Shown here: piece by piece, positions 23,893-32,049 of the stretch
How the letters are laid out: every line of letters starts with the position of its first letter
Position numbering within the stretch: position 1 is the stretch's first letter
From: Nocardioidaceae bacterium
Lineage (GTDB): Bacteria > Actinomycetota > Actinomycetes > Propionibacteriales > Nocardioidaceae
Length of the DNA stretch: 64,000 nt
Reading direction: 5' to 3'
Assembly: GCA_017744365.1 (NCBI GenBank)
Contig: JAGIBL010000003.1
Location: 248,001-312,000 of the forward strand
The notes under the pieces: model-generated
The model's input: only the letters and a program-made list of their open reading frames with translations
Databases searched by the model: none
What the model was told of the DNA's origin: nothing
Program-made: the position numbers and the translations under genes

Positions 23893-24561
23893 TCAATCCT
23901 GTCGTACGCCGAGCATGTACCCCGGAAGCCGGGTGGTGACCGTCGTGTCCCACGGGACCGTCAGGCCCACGTAGTCGAAGAGCTTGTTGACCAGCCCGGC
24001 GGTGAACCCCCACAGGATCAGCTCGTGCTCCGGCCCGACCAGGAAGCCAGGGCTGGAGTAGCCGCCGGGATGCGTGACCGTGACGCGCCAGCGGGGGTCG
24101 AGCAGCTCGGCGAGCGGCACCCGGAGCACCGCGTGCACCTCGGCCGGGTCGACGACGGCGACCGGTGACTCCTCGCGCCACCAGGCAAGCACCGGCGTGA
24201 CCGCGAAGTTGCTCGGGGGCAGCCAGAGCTCGGGCAGCGTGGCGAGCACGTCGACGCCGGCCGGGTCGAGGCCGACCTCCTCCTGGGCCTCGCGCAGCGC
24301 CGCCGCCGTCGGGGAGGCGTCGGTCGGGTCGACCGAGCCGCCGGGGAAGGAGATCTGGCCGGGGTGCGAGCGCATGTCGTGCGCGCGCTCGGTGAGCAGC
24401 AGGTCGGGGCCGTGCGGGCCCTCGCCGAAGAGCATCAGCACCGCGCCCGCACGAGTGGTCTCGTCGTCCTCGGGCGGGAGGAACGCGGTGATGTCCTCGC
24501 CGGTGATGCTCAGCGCGCCGTCGCGGATCGGCACCAGCCAGTCGGGGATCGCGCCGCTCAT
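23893..24561 (-). CDS. Nudix hydrolase, CoA pyrophosphatase type
   Basis: The 222-residue protein carries HPGQISFPGGSVDPTDASP, the CoAse-specific LLTxR(SA)...R...G.vxFPGG region, joined to Nudix box AALREAQEEVGL. It should hydrolyse CoA or its derivatives to 3',5'-ADP and phosphopantetheine. The position equals Rv3672c between marP and the thioredoxin-like lipoprotein. Its ATG overlaps the stop of the preceding tlpA gene by 4 nt. Confidence 0.88.
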   Translation of the reverse strand: MSGAIPDWLVPIRDGALSITGEDITAFLPPEDDETTRAGAVLMLFGEGPHGPDLLLTERAHDMRSHPGQISFPGGSVDPTDASPTAAALREAQEEVGLDPAGVDVLATLPELWLPPSNFAVTPVLAWWREESPVAVVDPAEVHAVLRVPLAELLDPRWRVTVTHPGGYSSPGFLVGPEHELILWGFTAGLVNKLFDYVGLTVPWDTTVTTRLPGYMLGVRQD

Positions 24562-25070
24562 GCGCCAGCCTTCAGGTTCTCGGCGACGATCTTCTCCAGC
24601 TGGTCCAGCGACTTGATCTCGACGTACTCGGCGTAGGTCGTCTTCCCCGCGGCGTCGAGCAGGATCAGCTTGGGCAGCCCGAAGGCACGGGTCTCGCCGT
24701 CGAAGTCGTAGGCGACCGGGTAGTCCGCCTTCGCGGTCCGCAGCATCGCCAGCGCCTGGTCCTTCTTGCTGTCCTGGTAGTCGATGCCGAGCACGGAGAT
24801 CTTGCCCGCGTGCTTGCGCGCAAACGCGCCGTAGATCGGCAGCTCGCGCTTGCAGGGCTTGCACCAGGAGGCCCAGATGTTCACCACGGCCGGCCCCTTG
24901 AGCGCACCGAGGTCGATGTCCGGGCCGGCACCGAGCGCGGGCAGGGTGATGTCGGGCAGCTGCTTCTTGGCGGCCGGCTTCGACGTCTGCTTCGGGGAGT
25001 CCCCCGGGGTGGCCGAGCAGGCGGAGGCCCCGAGGACGACCGCGACGAGCAGGGCGACCAGCTTCCTCAC
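24558..25070 (-). CDS. TlpA-like thiol-disulfide lipoprotein
   Basis: The 170-residue protein has a signal sequence ending in a lipobox (LGASAC at about residue 18), a Lys/Pro-rich linker and a thioredoxin/AhpC-TSA fold with [13 protein letters not shown] (active site CKPC) and the cis-Pro in GLPKLILLD. It is outer-face membrane anchored and probably reduces extracytoplasmic disulfides, perhaps that of the neighbouring MarP (inference from Rv3673c synteny). The GTG at 25070 was chosen from its overlap with the nth stop. Confidence 0.88.
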   Translation of the reverse strand: MRKLVALLVAVVLGASACSATPGDSPKQTSKPAAKKQLPDITLPALGAGPDIDLGALKGPAVVNIWASWCKPCKRELPIYGAFARKHAGKISVLGIDYQDSKKDQALAMLRTAKADYPVAYDFDGETRAFGLPKLILLDAAGKTTYAEYVEIKSLDQLEKIVAENLKAGA

Positions 25071-25786
25071 GCAGGCCCCTGCGTCTTCACCAGGGCGGCC
25101 GCGGCCTCGGGGTCGGTCGGGCCGGCGCCGTACGACGGGCACCACCGCGCCACGGTGCAGGCGCCGCAGGCCGGCTTCTTCGCGTGGCAGACCCGGCGGC
25201 CGTGCCAGATCACGTGGTGGCTGAGCATCGTCCAGTCCTTCTTGGGGAAGATCGCCGCGATGGCGAACTCCGCCTTGACCGGGTCGGTCTCCTCGGTCCA
25301 GCCGAAGCGGCGGATCAGCCGGCCGAAGTGGGTGTCCACGGTGATGCCGGGGATGCCGAACGCGTTGCCGAGCACGACGTTGGCGGTCTTGCGGCCCACG
25401 CCGGGCAGGGTGACCAGGTCCTCCAGCCGCGGCGGCACCTCGCCGTCGTACCGCTCGACCAGGGCCGCGGAGAGCTTGAGCAGCGACTCGGTCTTGGCCC
25501 GGAAGAAGCCGAGCGGGCCGACGATCCGCTCCAGGTCCTCGCGCGGCGCGGCGGCCATCGCCTTCGCGTCCGGATAGGCGGCGAACAGGGTCGGGCGCAC
25601 GGCGTTGACCCGGCGGTCGGTGGTCTGCGCGGAGAGAACCGTGACCACGAGCAGCTCGAAGGCGTTGTCGAAGTCGAGCTCACACTTCGCGTCCGGGTAG
25701 GTTTCGGCCAGGACCCTGTCCATCTTGCGCGCCCGTCGTACCAGCGTGGTGTCGGGAGCGGGGACGATCGTCTTCGCGGCGGGCAC
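25067..25786 (-). CDS. nth: Endonuclease III (DNA glycosylase/AP lyase)
   Basis: The protein removes oxidised pyrimidines in base excision repair. It has the helix-hairpin-helix [18 protein letters not shown] with the catalytic Lys, the Asp in [11 protein letters not shown], and the [4Fe-4S] loop C-x6-C-x2-C-x5-C ([17 protein letters not shown]). The start is uncertain: GTG at 25786 (239 residues) gives an N-terminus slightly longer than usual, and no ribosome site is visible; an internal ATG near 25724 is an alternative. It is divergent from crp, as in Mycobacterium (Rv3674c, Rv3676). Confidence 0.93.
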   Translation of the reverse strand: MPAAKTIVPAPDTTLVRRARKMDRVLAETYPDAKCELDFDNAFELLVVTVLSAQTTDRRVNAVRPTLFAAYPDAKAMAAAPREDLERIVGPLGFFRAKTESLLKLSAALVERYDGEVPPRLEDLVTLPGVGRKTANVVLGNAFGIPGITVDTHFGRLIRRFGWTEETDPVKAEFAIAAIFPKKDWTMLSHHVIWHGRRVCHAKKPACGACTVARWCPSYGAGPTDPEAAAALVKTQGPA

Positions 25787-25912
25787 GAGGAGAAGCGTAC
25801 GCGCGCGCGCCGACAGCGTTCCGTGACGTGACACGGGCTCATGGGCCAGACTGTGACCTGCAACACTGGGGTGCCCTGCGCGGGCGCTCCCGATCCGGAA
25901 GGAAGAACGCTG

Positions 25913-26590
25913 GTGGACAACGACGTACTGCGTCAGGCGCCGCTCTTCGCCTCGCTCGACGACGAGGCGGCGGTCGCGCTGCGCTCGTCGATGACCGAGG
26001 CTCGCCTGCGTCGTGGCGAGGTGCTCTTCCACGAGGGCGACTCCGGCGACAAGCTGTACCTGGTCACCGACGGCAAGGTGAAGCTCGGGCGCACCTCCTC
26101 CGACGGCCGCGAGAACCTGCTGGCGATCCTCGGACCCGGCCAGATGTTCGGCGAGCTGTCCCTGTTCGACCCAGGTCCGCGTTCGGCGACCGTCACCGCG
26201 GTCACCGAGACCAGCCTGCTCACGCTCTCCCACGACGACCTGATCCGCTGGCTCGAGGGCCGCCCGAAGGTCGCGCTCGGGATGCTCGGGCAGATCGCCA
26301 GCCGGCTGCGCAAGGCCAACGACGTCAACGCCGACCTGGTCTTCTCCGACGTGCCCGGCCGGGTCGCCAAGGCGCTGCTCGACCTCGCCGACCGGTTCGG
26401 CCGGACGGCGGACGACGGTGTGCACGTCCACCACGACCTCACCCAGGAGGAGCTCGCCCAGCTCGTCGGCGCCTCCCGCGAGACCGTGAACAAGGCCCTG
26501 GCCGACTTCGCCTCCCGAGGCTGGCTCCGCCTCGAACCCCGCTCGGTCGTCATCATGGACGTCGAGCGGATGAAGCGCCGCGCCCGCTGA
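25913..26590 (+). CDS. crp: Crp/Fnr family regulator (cAMP receptor protein / GlxR)
   Basis: The 225-residue regulator has a cyclic-nucleotide domain (residues about 12-125; [18 protein letters not shown] is the phosphate-binding cassette) and a winged helix ([34 protein letters not shown]) almost identical to M. tuberculosis Crp (Rv3676). [22 protein letters not shown] is also shared. GTG at 25913 with GGAAGGAAG upstream is preferred over the ATG at 25841, giving the usual length. It is a global regulator of carbon and respiration genes; a candidate site lies in front of the DUF485/actP pair. Confidence 0.95.
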   Translation: MDNDVLRQAPLFASLDDEAAVALRSSMTEARLRRGEVLFHEGDSGDKLYLVTDGKVKLGRTSSDGRENLLAILGPGQMFGELSLFDPGPRSATVTAVTETSLLTLSHDDLIRWLEGRPKVALGMLGQIASRLRKANDVNADLVFSDVPGRVAKALLDLADRFGRTADDGVHVHHDLTQEELAQLVGASRETVNKALADFASRGWLRLEPRSVVIMDVERMKRRAR

Positions 26591-26600
26591 CCGACCCCTC

Positions 26601-26666
26601 CCGCCGAATCCGGCCTTCTGGCCCGCCGAATCCGGCCCTTTGGCGCGCCGAATCCGGAGTTCTGGT
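26601..26666 (+). repeat. Left array: three 22-bp palindromic units (plus orientation)
   Basis: Three tandem 22-bp units start at 26601, 26623 and 26645. Each contains GCCGAATCCGG(C), a GCCG-AATC-CGGC mini-hairpin in the first two, followed by a GGCC-TTCT-GGCC-like second hairpin, with drift in the third unit. The array touches the stop codon of the DUF559 gene. A matching array in opposite orientation lies at 27701-27766. Confidence 0.8.
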
Positions 26667-27616
26667 CACCAGCGCAGGTTTGACCAGCCACGATCGCGGA
26701 GAGCGGACCGGACCTCGCTGGTCCAGTGCAGCAACCGGTCGCCTGTGAAGTCGCCGGTGCGAACCACGATCACCTGCCAGCCCATCCGGCCGAGCTCATG
26801 ACGACGCTCGCGGTCGCGCTCGACGTCGGTGTGGAACTCGGCGCCGTCGTACTCGACAGCAACCCGATGTGCCGGGTAGGCGTGGTCAAGCCTGTAAGTC
26901 GGCACTCCGTCGATCTCAACCCACCACTGCAGCTCAGGCTTCGGCAGGCCGGCCTCGTACAGGGCCAGCCTGGTCCAGGACTCTCGCGGCGACTCGGCCC
27001 GGGGATCCGAGAGCGGCAGCAGCGCACGCAGCTGGATCACGCCACGTCGTCCACGGAACCTCGCCAGCTCGCGGTGGAAGTCGGCCACGGTCAGGCCGAA
27101 CTGGTGCCGGAAGGCATCCAGCGCAGCGAGCGCATCCATCCGCCACAGGTTGCAGCCCAGGTCCAACGCCGTGCGCAGGGGCGTGGTCACCCGCAGATCG
27201 GCGACCTGCATCACCTCCCGGGCCAGCAGGTCACGAGAACGTCCCCGTACGTCCGACCGCTGGGTCGGGCCGTTGCCCCGCAGGACGCAGGTCTCCACCG
27301 GTGGCAGCACCGCGTGGTCGGCCATGCTGAGAAGGTCGATCCCGTGCAGCCAGGCGGCCGTGCGATCACAGGCGATGTGACCGGGCGCGATCACGAGCGC
27401 TGCGGCCCGGATGCGCAGGTCCACCGAGTCCGCGGACGCGGCACTGACGTACACACCCTGCAGCAGCCGACGGACAGAGCCGTCGTCGACGGCCCGCCGC
27501 AGCTGAGATCTCGGCACACCGGCCGAACGCAGCCGGGCCCAGGTGAACGGAGCGGAACCCACGATGTCGAGGAAGGTCATCCGCCGAGAGTGCGTGCGGG
27601 ATCCGGCGCCGGCCAT
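26666..27616 (-). CDS. DUF559 / AbiEi-wing nuclease-like protein in a repeat-bounded cassette
   Basis: The 316-residue protein has an N-terminal winged-helix like the AbiEi antitoxin domain (FTWARLRSAGVPRSQLRRAVDDGSVRRLLQGVYVSA), a middle region with CDRTAAWLHGIDLL and VTTPLRTALDLGCN, and a C-terminal DUF559 (Vsr-like PD-(D/E)xK) domain: YRLDHAYPAHRVAVEYDGAEFHTDVERDRERRHELGRMGWQVIVVRTGDF, with Asp, Glu and the His-Arg positions retained. It could be a DNA nickase or a decayed relative. An ATG at 27580 (MTFLDIVGS) is an equally likely start. It stands alone between inverted arrays of 22-bp units, with paired TGTGGA motif C just upstream. Such genes are multicopy in many actinobacteria and their role is unknown. 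Confidence 0.75.
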   Translation of the reverse strand: MAGAGSRTHSRRMTFLDIVGSAPFTWARLRSAGVPRSQLRRAVDDGSVRRLLQGVYVSAASADSVDLRIRAAALVIAPGHIACDRTAAWLHGIDLLSMADHAVLPPVETCVLRGNGPTQRSDVRGRSRDLLAREVMQVADLRVTTPLRTALDLGCNLWRMDALAALDAFRHQFGLTVADFHRELARFRGRRGVIQLRALLPLSDPRAESPRESWTRLALYEAGLPKPELQWWVEIDGVPTYRLDHAYPAHRVAVEYDGAEFHTDVERDRERRHELGRMGWQVIVVRTGDFTGDRLLHWTSEVRSALRDRGWSNLRW

Positions 27617-27632
27617 CCGTCAGCTCGGAGCC

Positions 27633-27668
27633 TGTGGACACGCGGCCGTCACATCCGCCTGTGGACAA
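27633..27668. promoter_or_regulatory. Paired TGTGGA box, copy C
   Basis: TGTGGACAC at 27633-27641 and TGTGGACAA at 27660-27668, again 27 bp start to start, beginning 17 bp upstream of the DUF559 gene start. It has the same orientation relative to its gene as copies A and B. Confidence 0.55.
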
Positions 27669-27700
27669 CTCGTGCCGCGCCAAACCCCCTGACTCGCAGA

Positions 27701-27766
27701 ACCAAAGGGCTGGATTCGGCGGGCCAGGAGGCCGGATTCGGCGGGCCAGGAGGCCGGATTCGGCGG
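27701..27766 (-). repeat. Right array: three 22-bp palindromic units (minus orientation)
   Basis: Three units at 27701, 27723 and 27745 are the reverse complement of the left array; the last two are identical to each other, and the first has drifted (AAAGGGCTGG). Together the arrays bound a 1166-bp segment, 26601-27766. The rest of the 27617-27792 gap holds only motif C. Confidence 0.8.
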
Positions 27767-27792
27767 GACCGGGAGACCAGGGAGAGCGCTAC

Positions 27793-30700
27793 TCAGCCGA
27801 TGAGGCCCGCGGAGCCGGTGGAGGGTTCCCAGAGGGCGTTGCCGGGGTAGGTGGCGGAGACGCCGAACAGGAGGATGACCTGGAGGGTCTGGACGACGTC
27901 CATCTTGCAGGTCACGGTTCCGTCGGCGGTGGTCAGGCCGGTGCAGACCGTGGTCGAGCCGGCCTTGAACACGATGGTCTGGTTGGCGATCGGCTGGTTC
28001 GCGGAGCCGCCGGTGAGGGTGGCCTTGAGGATGCCGATCCGCAGGCCCAGCGCGTTCAGCTGGAGCACCACCGGGTTCACCGACAGGGTCGAGACGCCGC
28101 GGACCACGGTGATGGACAGGTCCTGGGTGTCGCTGTCGGCGGGGTCGTCGGAGTCGGTGACCTTGACGGTGAACGCCGAGGTGCCGGTCGGGCCGGTCGG
28201 GGTGCCGGTGATCTGGCCGGCGGCGTTCATCGACAGGCCGGCCGGGAGCGAGCCCGAGACCACCGCGAACGTGTACGCCGGCTGGCCACCGGTCGCCTCG
28301 ACGCTCGCCGAGTACCCCGACCCCACGGCCGCGTTCGGCAGCGAGGTCGTGGTGATCGACGGCGGCGGCACCACGGTGATCGTCAGGTGGATCACCGCGT
28401 CCGGGTCGATGCCGTTGGAGGCGGTCACGGTCACCGCGTAGGTGCCGATCGCGCCGGTGGTCGCGGTGCCGCCCAGCGTCGCCGAGCCGTCGCCGTGGTC
28501 GGTGAACGTCAGCCCGTCGGGCAGGTCGCCGGTGACCGCCAGGGACGCGCCCGGGTACCCGTCGGCGGAGAAGCCGACGGCGGCGTTGCGGCCCGCGACG
28601 AACCGGGCGGCGCTGGGACCGGTGAGCGAGGGCGCCTCGTTCACCACGACGTGCACGTCCTTGGTGGCCGGCTCGCCGACGCCGTTGTCCGCGGTCAGGG
28701 TCACGTCGTACTCGCCGCCGGTGCCGTCGGCCGGCGTACCGGAGATCTTCGCCGTGCCGGCACCGGTGCCGACCACGGCGAGCCCGGCCGGCAGGCCCTC
28801 CCCGGTGAAGGTCGGCGCCGGGAAGCCCGAGCCGGTGTAGGTACCGCTGGCACCCGCGGTCCCGGCGGTGAAGGTGACCGAGGCCGGGCCGGTGATGCCG
28901 GGCGCCTCGTCGACGGTCAGCTCGAACGGCCAGGTCGCGTCCGGGCCGGTGCCGTTGCTGCCCTTGATCGTGATCGGGTAGACGCCGCCGGTGCCGGCCG
29001 CGGGAGTCCCCGCGATCTCGCCCTTGCCACCGGCCTGCGGCGTGAAGGTGACGCCGCCGGGCAGGTCGCTGTCGGTGGACAGGGTCGCGTCCGGGTAGCC
29101 AGAGGTCTGCTGGAAGACGTCCGGACCGCCGGGCTCGCCCACCGTGTACGTCGACGCGGACGGGCCGCTGAGCACCGGGGCCTGGTGCACCTTGAGGGTG
29201 AAGGACAGCGTGTCCGAGCCGGCCTCGTTGGTGGCCTTGATCGTGATCGCGTGCTCGCCACCGGTGCCGGCCGCCGGGGTCCCGGACAGCGTGCCGGTGC
29301 CGTCCCCGTTGTCGTGGAAGGTGACCCCCGCGGGGAGGTCGCCGGTTGCGGACAGGGTCGGCTGCGGGCTGCCCGTGGTGGTGAACTGCAGCGGCGTCCC
29401 GGCAGCACCCACGGTGTAGTCGGCCTCGCTGGGCCCGTCCAGGACCGGCACGTGCTGGTCGGCCTCGACCGCGCCGATGTCGCACTGCGCGCCCTGCGGA
29501 CGACCGGTGCCGCGCTGGTCGAGAGCACCGGCGCCGCAGAGTGTGACCGCCGATCCCGAGATCGCGTCGCTCAGGCCGGTCGCGGTGCCCGCGGGGATCC
29601 GGTCGAGCGCCGGGCTGGCCGGTCCGGGGAGCCGGGTCTGGGTCGGGCCGCCGTTGTTGGCCAGGGCACCGAGCTGCGGGTTGCCGACGACGTCGTGCTT
29701 GCCCGCGGTGAAGCCGCAGCCCGCGTCGTCGGAGAGGTTGTAGCCGCCGTCGGCCACCGAGCCCGAGCAGTCGAGACCCGAGTTGCCGGCCAGGATCGAC
29801 CCGGCCACGCCCACCTGCGCCGGCGCGAACATCGCCAGGCCGCCGGCGACCTGGGCCGCGTTCGGGTCGTCGGCGGTGTTGCCGGTGATGGTGGATCCGG
29901 TGATCGTCAGCGGGTGGAACTGCTCGATCGCGCCGAACGCGCTCGAGGAGTGGTTGCCCGCGATCGTGGTGTTGTCGATCGAGGTCGTGTTCACCACGCC
30001 GGTGTCGCCCGAGGACAGGTTGATGAGTGCGGAGCCGGCGTACGCGTCGTTGCCGGAGATCGTGCTCGCGCCGATCTTCAGGGTGGTGGTGACGTTGTCG
30101 TTGTTCGAGCCGCTGTAGATCGCGCCGCCCAGGCCGGTGTTGCCGGTGCTGTGCACGGCGTGGTTGTTGATGATGCTGGAGCGGGTGATCGTGGTCCGGC
30201 CGCTGTTCAGGATGCCGCCGCCACCGGAGCCGGTCGCGGTGTTGCCGCCCACCACGGTCCCGTCGAGCGAGGCGACGATGCCGTCGCCGACGAGGAGGCC
30301 GCCCGCGCCGAACGCGCTGTTGTCGTTGACCTGGCCACCGGTCACGGTCAGCGGCCCGCCGGCCGCGATGCCGCCGGCCAGGAACGCCGCGGTGTTCTCC
30401 GCCACCGCCGAGTCGTCGACGGTCAGCGGTCCGGCGGTGTAGACGCCGGCGCCGCTGTTGGACGCGTCGTTGTCGACGATCCCGGAGGCGCGGATCGTCA
30501 TGGTGCCGCCGTTGTAGAGCCCGGCGCCGACCGCGGCGGCGTTCTGCCGCACCTGCGAGCTGTTCCGCACGACGGTGGTCACCCCGGCGGCGGTGTAGGC
30601 GCCACCGCCGTTGGTCACCGCGCTGTTCGCGGTCAGGTCGGTGCTGTCCAGGGTGAGGGTGGGCGTCACGGAGCCCACCGTGGTCGCGTAGATGCCGCCG

Positions 30701-31938
30701 CCGGCACCGACGCTCGCGTGCGTCGCTACGTTGTGGTCGAGGACGCTGTCGGTCAGCGTCACGTTGCCGTAGGAGAGGATGCCGCCGCCGGCCAGGGCCA
30801 CGTTCCTGGAGAGCGTCAGCCGGGTGCCTTCGACCTTCGAGGTGGTGCCGCCCACCGTGGTCGGGTAGACCGCGATCGCGCCGCCGACGGCGGCATTGCC
30901 GCCGCTGACCGAGCCGCCGTCGATCGTCGTGTCGGTCAGCGTCACCGCCGGCGCGTTGGCCGCGAGGTTCGCCGAGAAGATCGCGCCGCCGTAGCCGGTG
31001 ATGCCCGGGGTGGCGTTGGTGTTCGCGACGACCTTGTTGCCGGTCAGGGTGGCATTCTTGACGGTGAGGTTCGCAGCGTTGTAGAAGGCGCCGCCGTTGC
31101 CGCCGTTGGAGATCGCGCCGCCGTTGGCGGCATTGCCGGTCAGCGTGGTGCCGTCGACGATGGTGGTGCCGGCGACGAAGACCCCGCCCGCGTTGAGGGC
31201 GGTGTTGCCGGAGACCGTGCCGCCGTTGACCGTGGTGGTCCCGGCCGCGTAGATCGCGCCGGCGCTCTGGGTGGCCGCGTTGCCGGTCACGGTGGTGCCG
31301 TTGAGCACCGTGGTGCCGGCGCCGTAGATGCCACCGCCGTTGGTGGCGCTGTTGTTGGTGACCGCGCCGTTGTTCATGGTCAGGCCGGAGCCGGCGGCGA
31401 CGTACGCGCCACCACCCTGCGAGATGGTGCCGCCGCCGTTGGCGTTGATCCTGACGTTGTTCGCGACCACCTTGCCGGTGGCGATGACCAGGCCGCCGCC
31501 GAGGTTGTTGGACAGGTTCCGGCCGGCGGTGAGGGTGAGGTTCTCCAGGGTGAGGGTGTTCGCGTTGCCGATGTTCACACCGATCGCGTACGTCGCGTTG
31601 AGGCCGGTGAAGGTCGCGCCGGTGCCGCCGCCGATGACGTTGGCGGTCTTCGCGCCGAACGTCGGGTGGTCGGTATAGGTGCCCTGGGCGACGTTGATGG
31701 TGTCGCCGGTGACGAAGCCCGGCTTGCCGAGCACGCCGGTGACGGTGGCGCAGGGGGCGGCCGCCGAGGTGCAGAGGTTGGCGTTGCTGCCCGTGGTCGC
31801 GACGTACCAGGGTCCGGCTGCCTGCGCGGGGCCGGCGGAGGCGAGGTACCCGACGCCGGCGGTGACCGCGAGGACCACGGCGGTGACCGTACGACGGAGC
31901 GCGTGGCGGGGCCGGGGCGCGCGACGGTGAGCGGACAT
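27793..31938 (-). CDS. Large secreted beta-helix and Ig-like repeat protein (choice-of-anchor Q type)
   Basis: The 1381-residue protein has a signal peptide (basic start, VTAVVLAVTAGVGYLASAGPAQA, cut near residue 40). Residues about 45-780 are a right-handed parallel beta-helix of Pmp/polymorphic-outer-membrane type with many G-N-T-A/T-V-x-G-G coils. A choice-of-anchor Q ending follows (GGPTQTRLPGPASPALD and CDIGAVEAD). Then come five putative Ig (He_PIG) domains, each ending in a L-SGTPA-G-G-like strand, and a final Ig-like domain with a C-x-T-x9-C pair. No LPxTG motif, cell-wall repeat or C-terminal helix is visible, so it is secreted or loosely surface bound. Adhesion is a guess. A 16-bp palindrome lies 64 bp upstream. 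Confidence 0.85.
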   Translation of the reverse strand: MSAHRRAPRPRHALRRTVTAVVLAVTAGVGYLASAGPAQAAGPWYVATTGSNANLCTSAAAPCATVTGVLGKPGFVTGDTINVAQGTYTDHPTFGAKTANVIGGGTGATFTGLNATYAIGVNIGNANTLTLENLTLTAGRNLSNNLGGGLVIATGKVVANNVRINANGGGTISQGGGAYVAAGSGLTMNNGAVTNNSATNGGGIYGAGTTVLNGTTVTGNAATQSAGAIYAAGTTTVNGGTVSGNTALNAGGVFVAGTTIVDGTTLTGNAANGGAISNGGNGGAFYNAANLTVKNATLTGNKVVANTNATPGITGYGGAIFSANLAANAPAVTLTDTTIDGGSVSGGNAAVGGAIAVYPTTVGGTTSKVEGTRLTLSRNVALAGGGILSYGNVTLTDSVLDHNVATHASVGAGGGIYATTVGSVTPTLTLDSTDLTANSAVTNGGGAYTAAGVTTVVRNSSQVRQNAAAVGAGLYNGGTMTIRASGIVDNDASNSGAGVYTAGPLTVDDSAVAENTAAFLAGGIAAGGPLTVTGGQVNDNSAFGAGGLLVGDGIVASLDGTVVGGNTATGSGGGGILNSGRTTITRSSIINNHAVHSTGNTGLGGAIYSGSNNDNVTTTLKIGASTISGNDAYAGSALINLSSGDTGVVNTTSIDNTTIAGNHSSSAFGAIEQFHPLTITGSTITGNTADDPNAAQVAGGLAMFAPAQVGVAGSILAGNSGLDCSGSVADGGYNLSDDAGCGFTAGKHDVVGNPQLGALANNGGPTQTRLPGPASPALDRIPAGTATGLSDAISGSAVTLCGAGALDQRGTGRPQGAQCDIGAVEADQHVPVLDGPSEADYTVGAAGTPLQFTTTGSPQPTLSATGDLPAGVTFHDNGDGTGTLSGTPAAGTGGEHAITIKATNEAGSDTLSFTLKVHQAPVLSGPSASTYTVGEPGGPDVFQQTSGYPDATLSTDSDLPGGVTFTPQAGGKGEIAGTPAAGTGGVYPITIKGSNGTGPDATWPFELTVDEAPGITGPASVTFTAGTAGASGTYTGSGFPAPTFTGEGLPAGLAVVGTGAGTAKISGTPADGTGGEYDVTLTADNGVGEPATKDVHVVVNEAPSLTGPSAARFVAGRNAAVGFSADGYPGASLAVTGDLPDGLTFTDHGDGSATLGGTATTGAIGTYAVTVTASNGIDPDAVIHLTITVVPPPSITTTSLPNAAVGSGYSASVEATGGQPAYTFAVVSGSLPAGLSMNAAGQITGTPTGPTGTSAFTVKVTDSDDPADSDTQDLSITVVRGVSTLSVNPVVLQLNALGLRIGILKATLTGGSANQPIANQTIVFKAGSTTVCTGLTTADGTVTCKMDVVQTLQVILLFGVSATYPGNALWEPSTGSAGLIG

Positions 31939-32001
31939 GTCAAACCCCCACTGCCAGGCGCTGGGAGGGAGGGACGCCTGACGGGGGCGACGCTAAGGCG
32001 A

Positions 32002-32017
32002 GACGAGACGTCTCGTC
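32002..32017. promoter_or_regulatory. Perfect 16-bp palindrome upstream of the surface-protein gene
   Basis: GACGAGACGTCTCGTC is fully self-complementary and lies 64 bp upstream of the start at 31938, within the 111-bp gap 31939-32049. It could bind a dimeric regulator or, in RNA, end the MBL-hydrolase transcript. A second inverted repeat, CAGGCG/CGCCTG, brackets the purine-rich stretch nearer the start. Confidence 0.5.
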
Positions 32018-32049
32018 ACCGAATCGGCGAAATGACCCCGATGGACTAG

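Noticed and set aside
25820-25880. Possible Crp autoregulatory site upstream of crp
   Set aside because: Only half-sites (GTGAC, TGTGACC) are present without the symmetric partner, too weak to report.
26601-26666. 22-bp tandem units considered as a CRISPR array
   Set aside because: The units abut directly with no spacers, and no cas genes are present.
27634-32049. Long plus-strand open frame opposite the beta-helix protein
   Set aside because: The composition is typical of antisense reading of a Gly/Thr/Val-rich gene; no start signal or motif.
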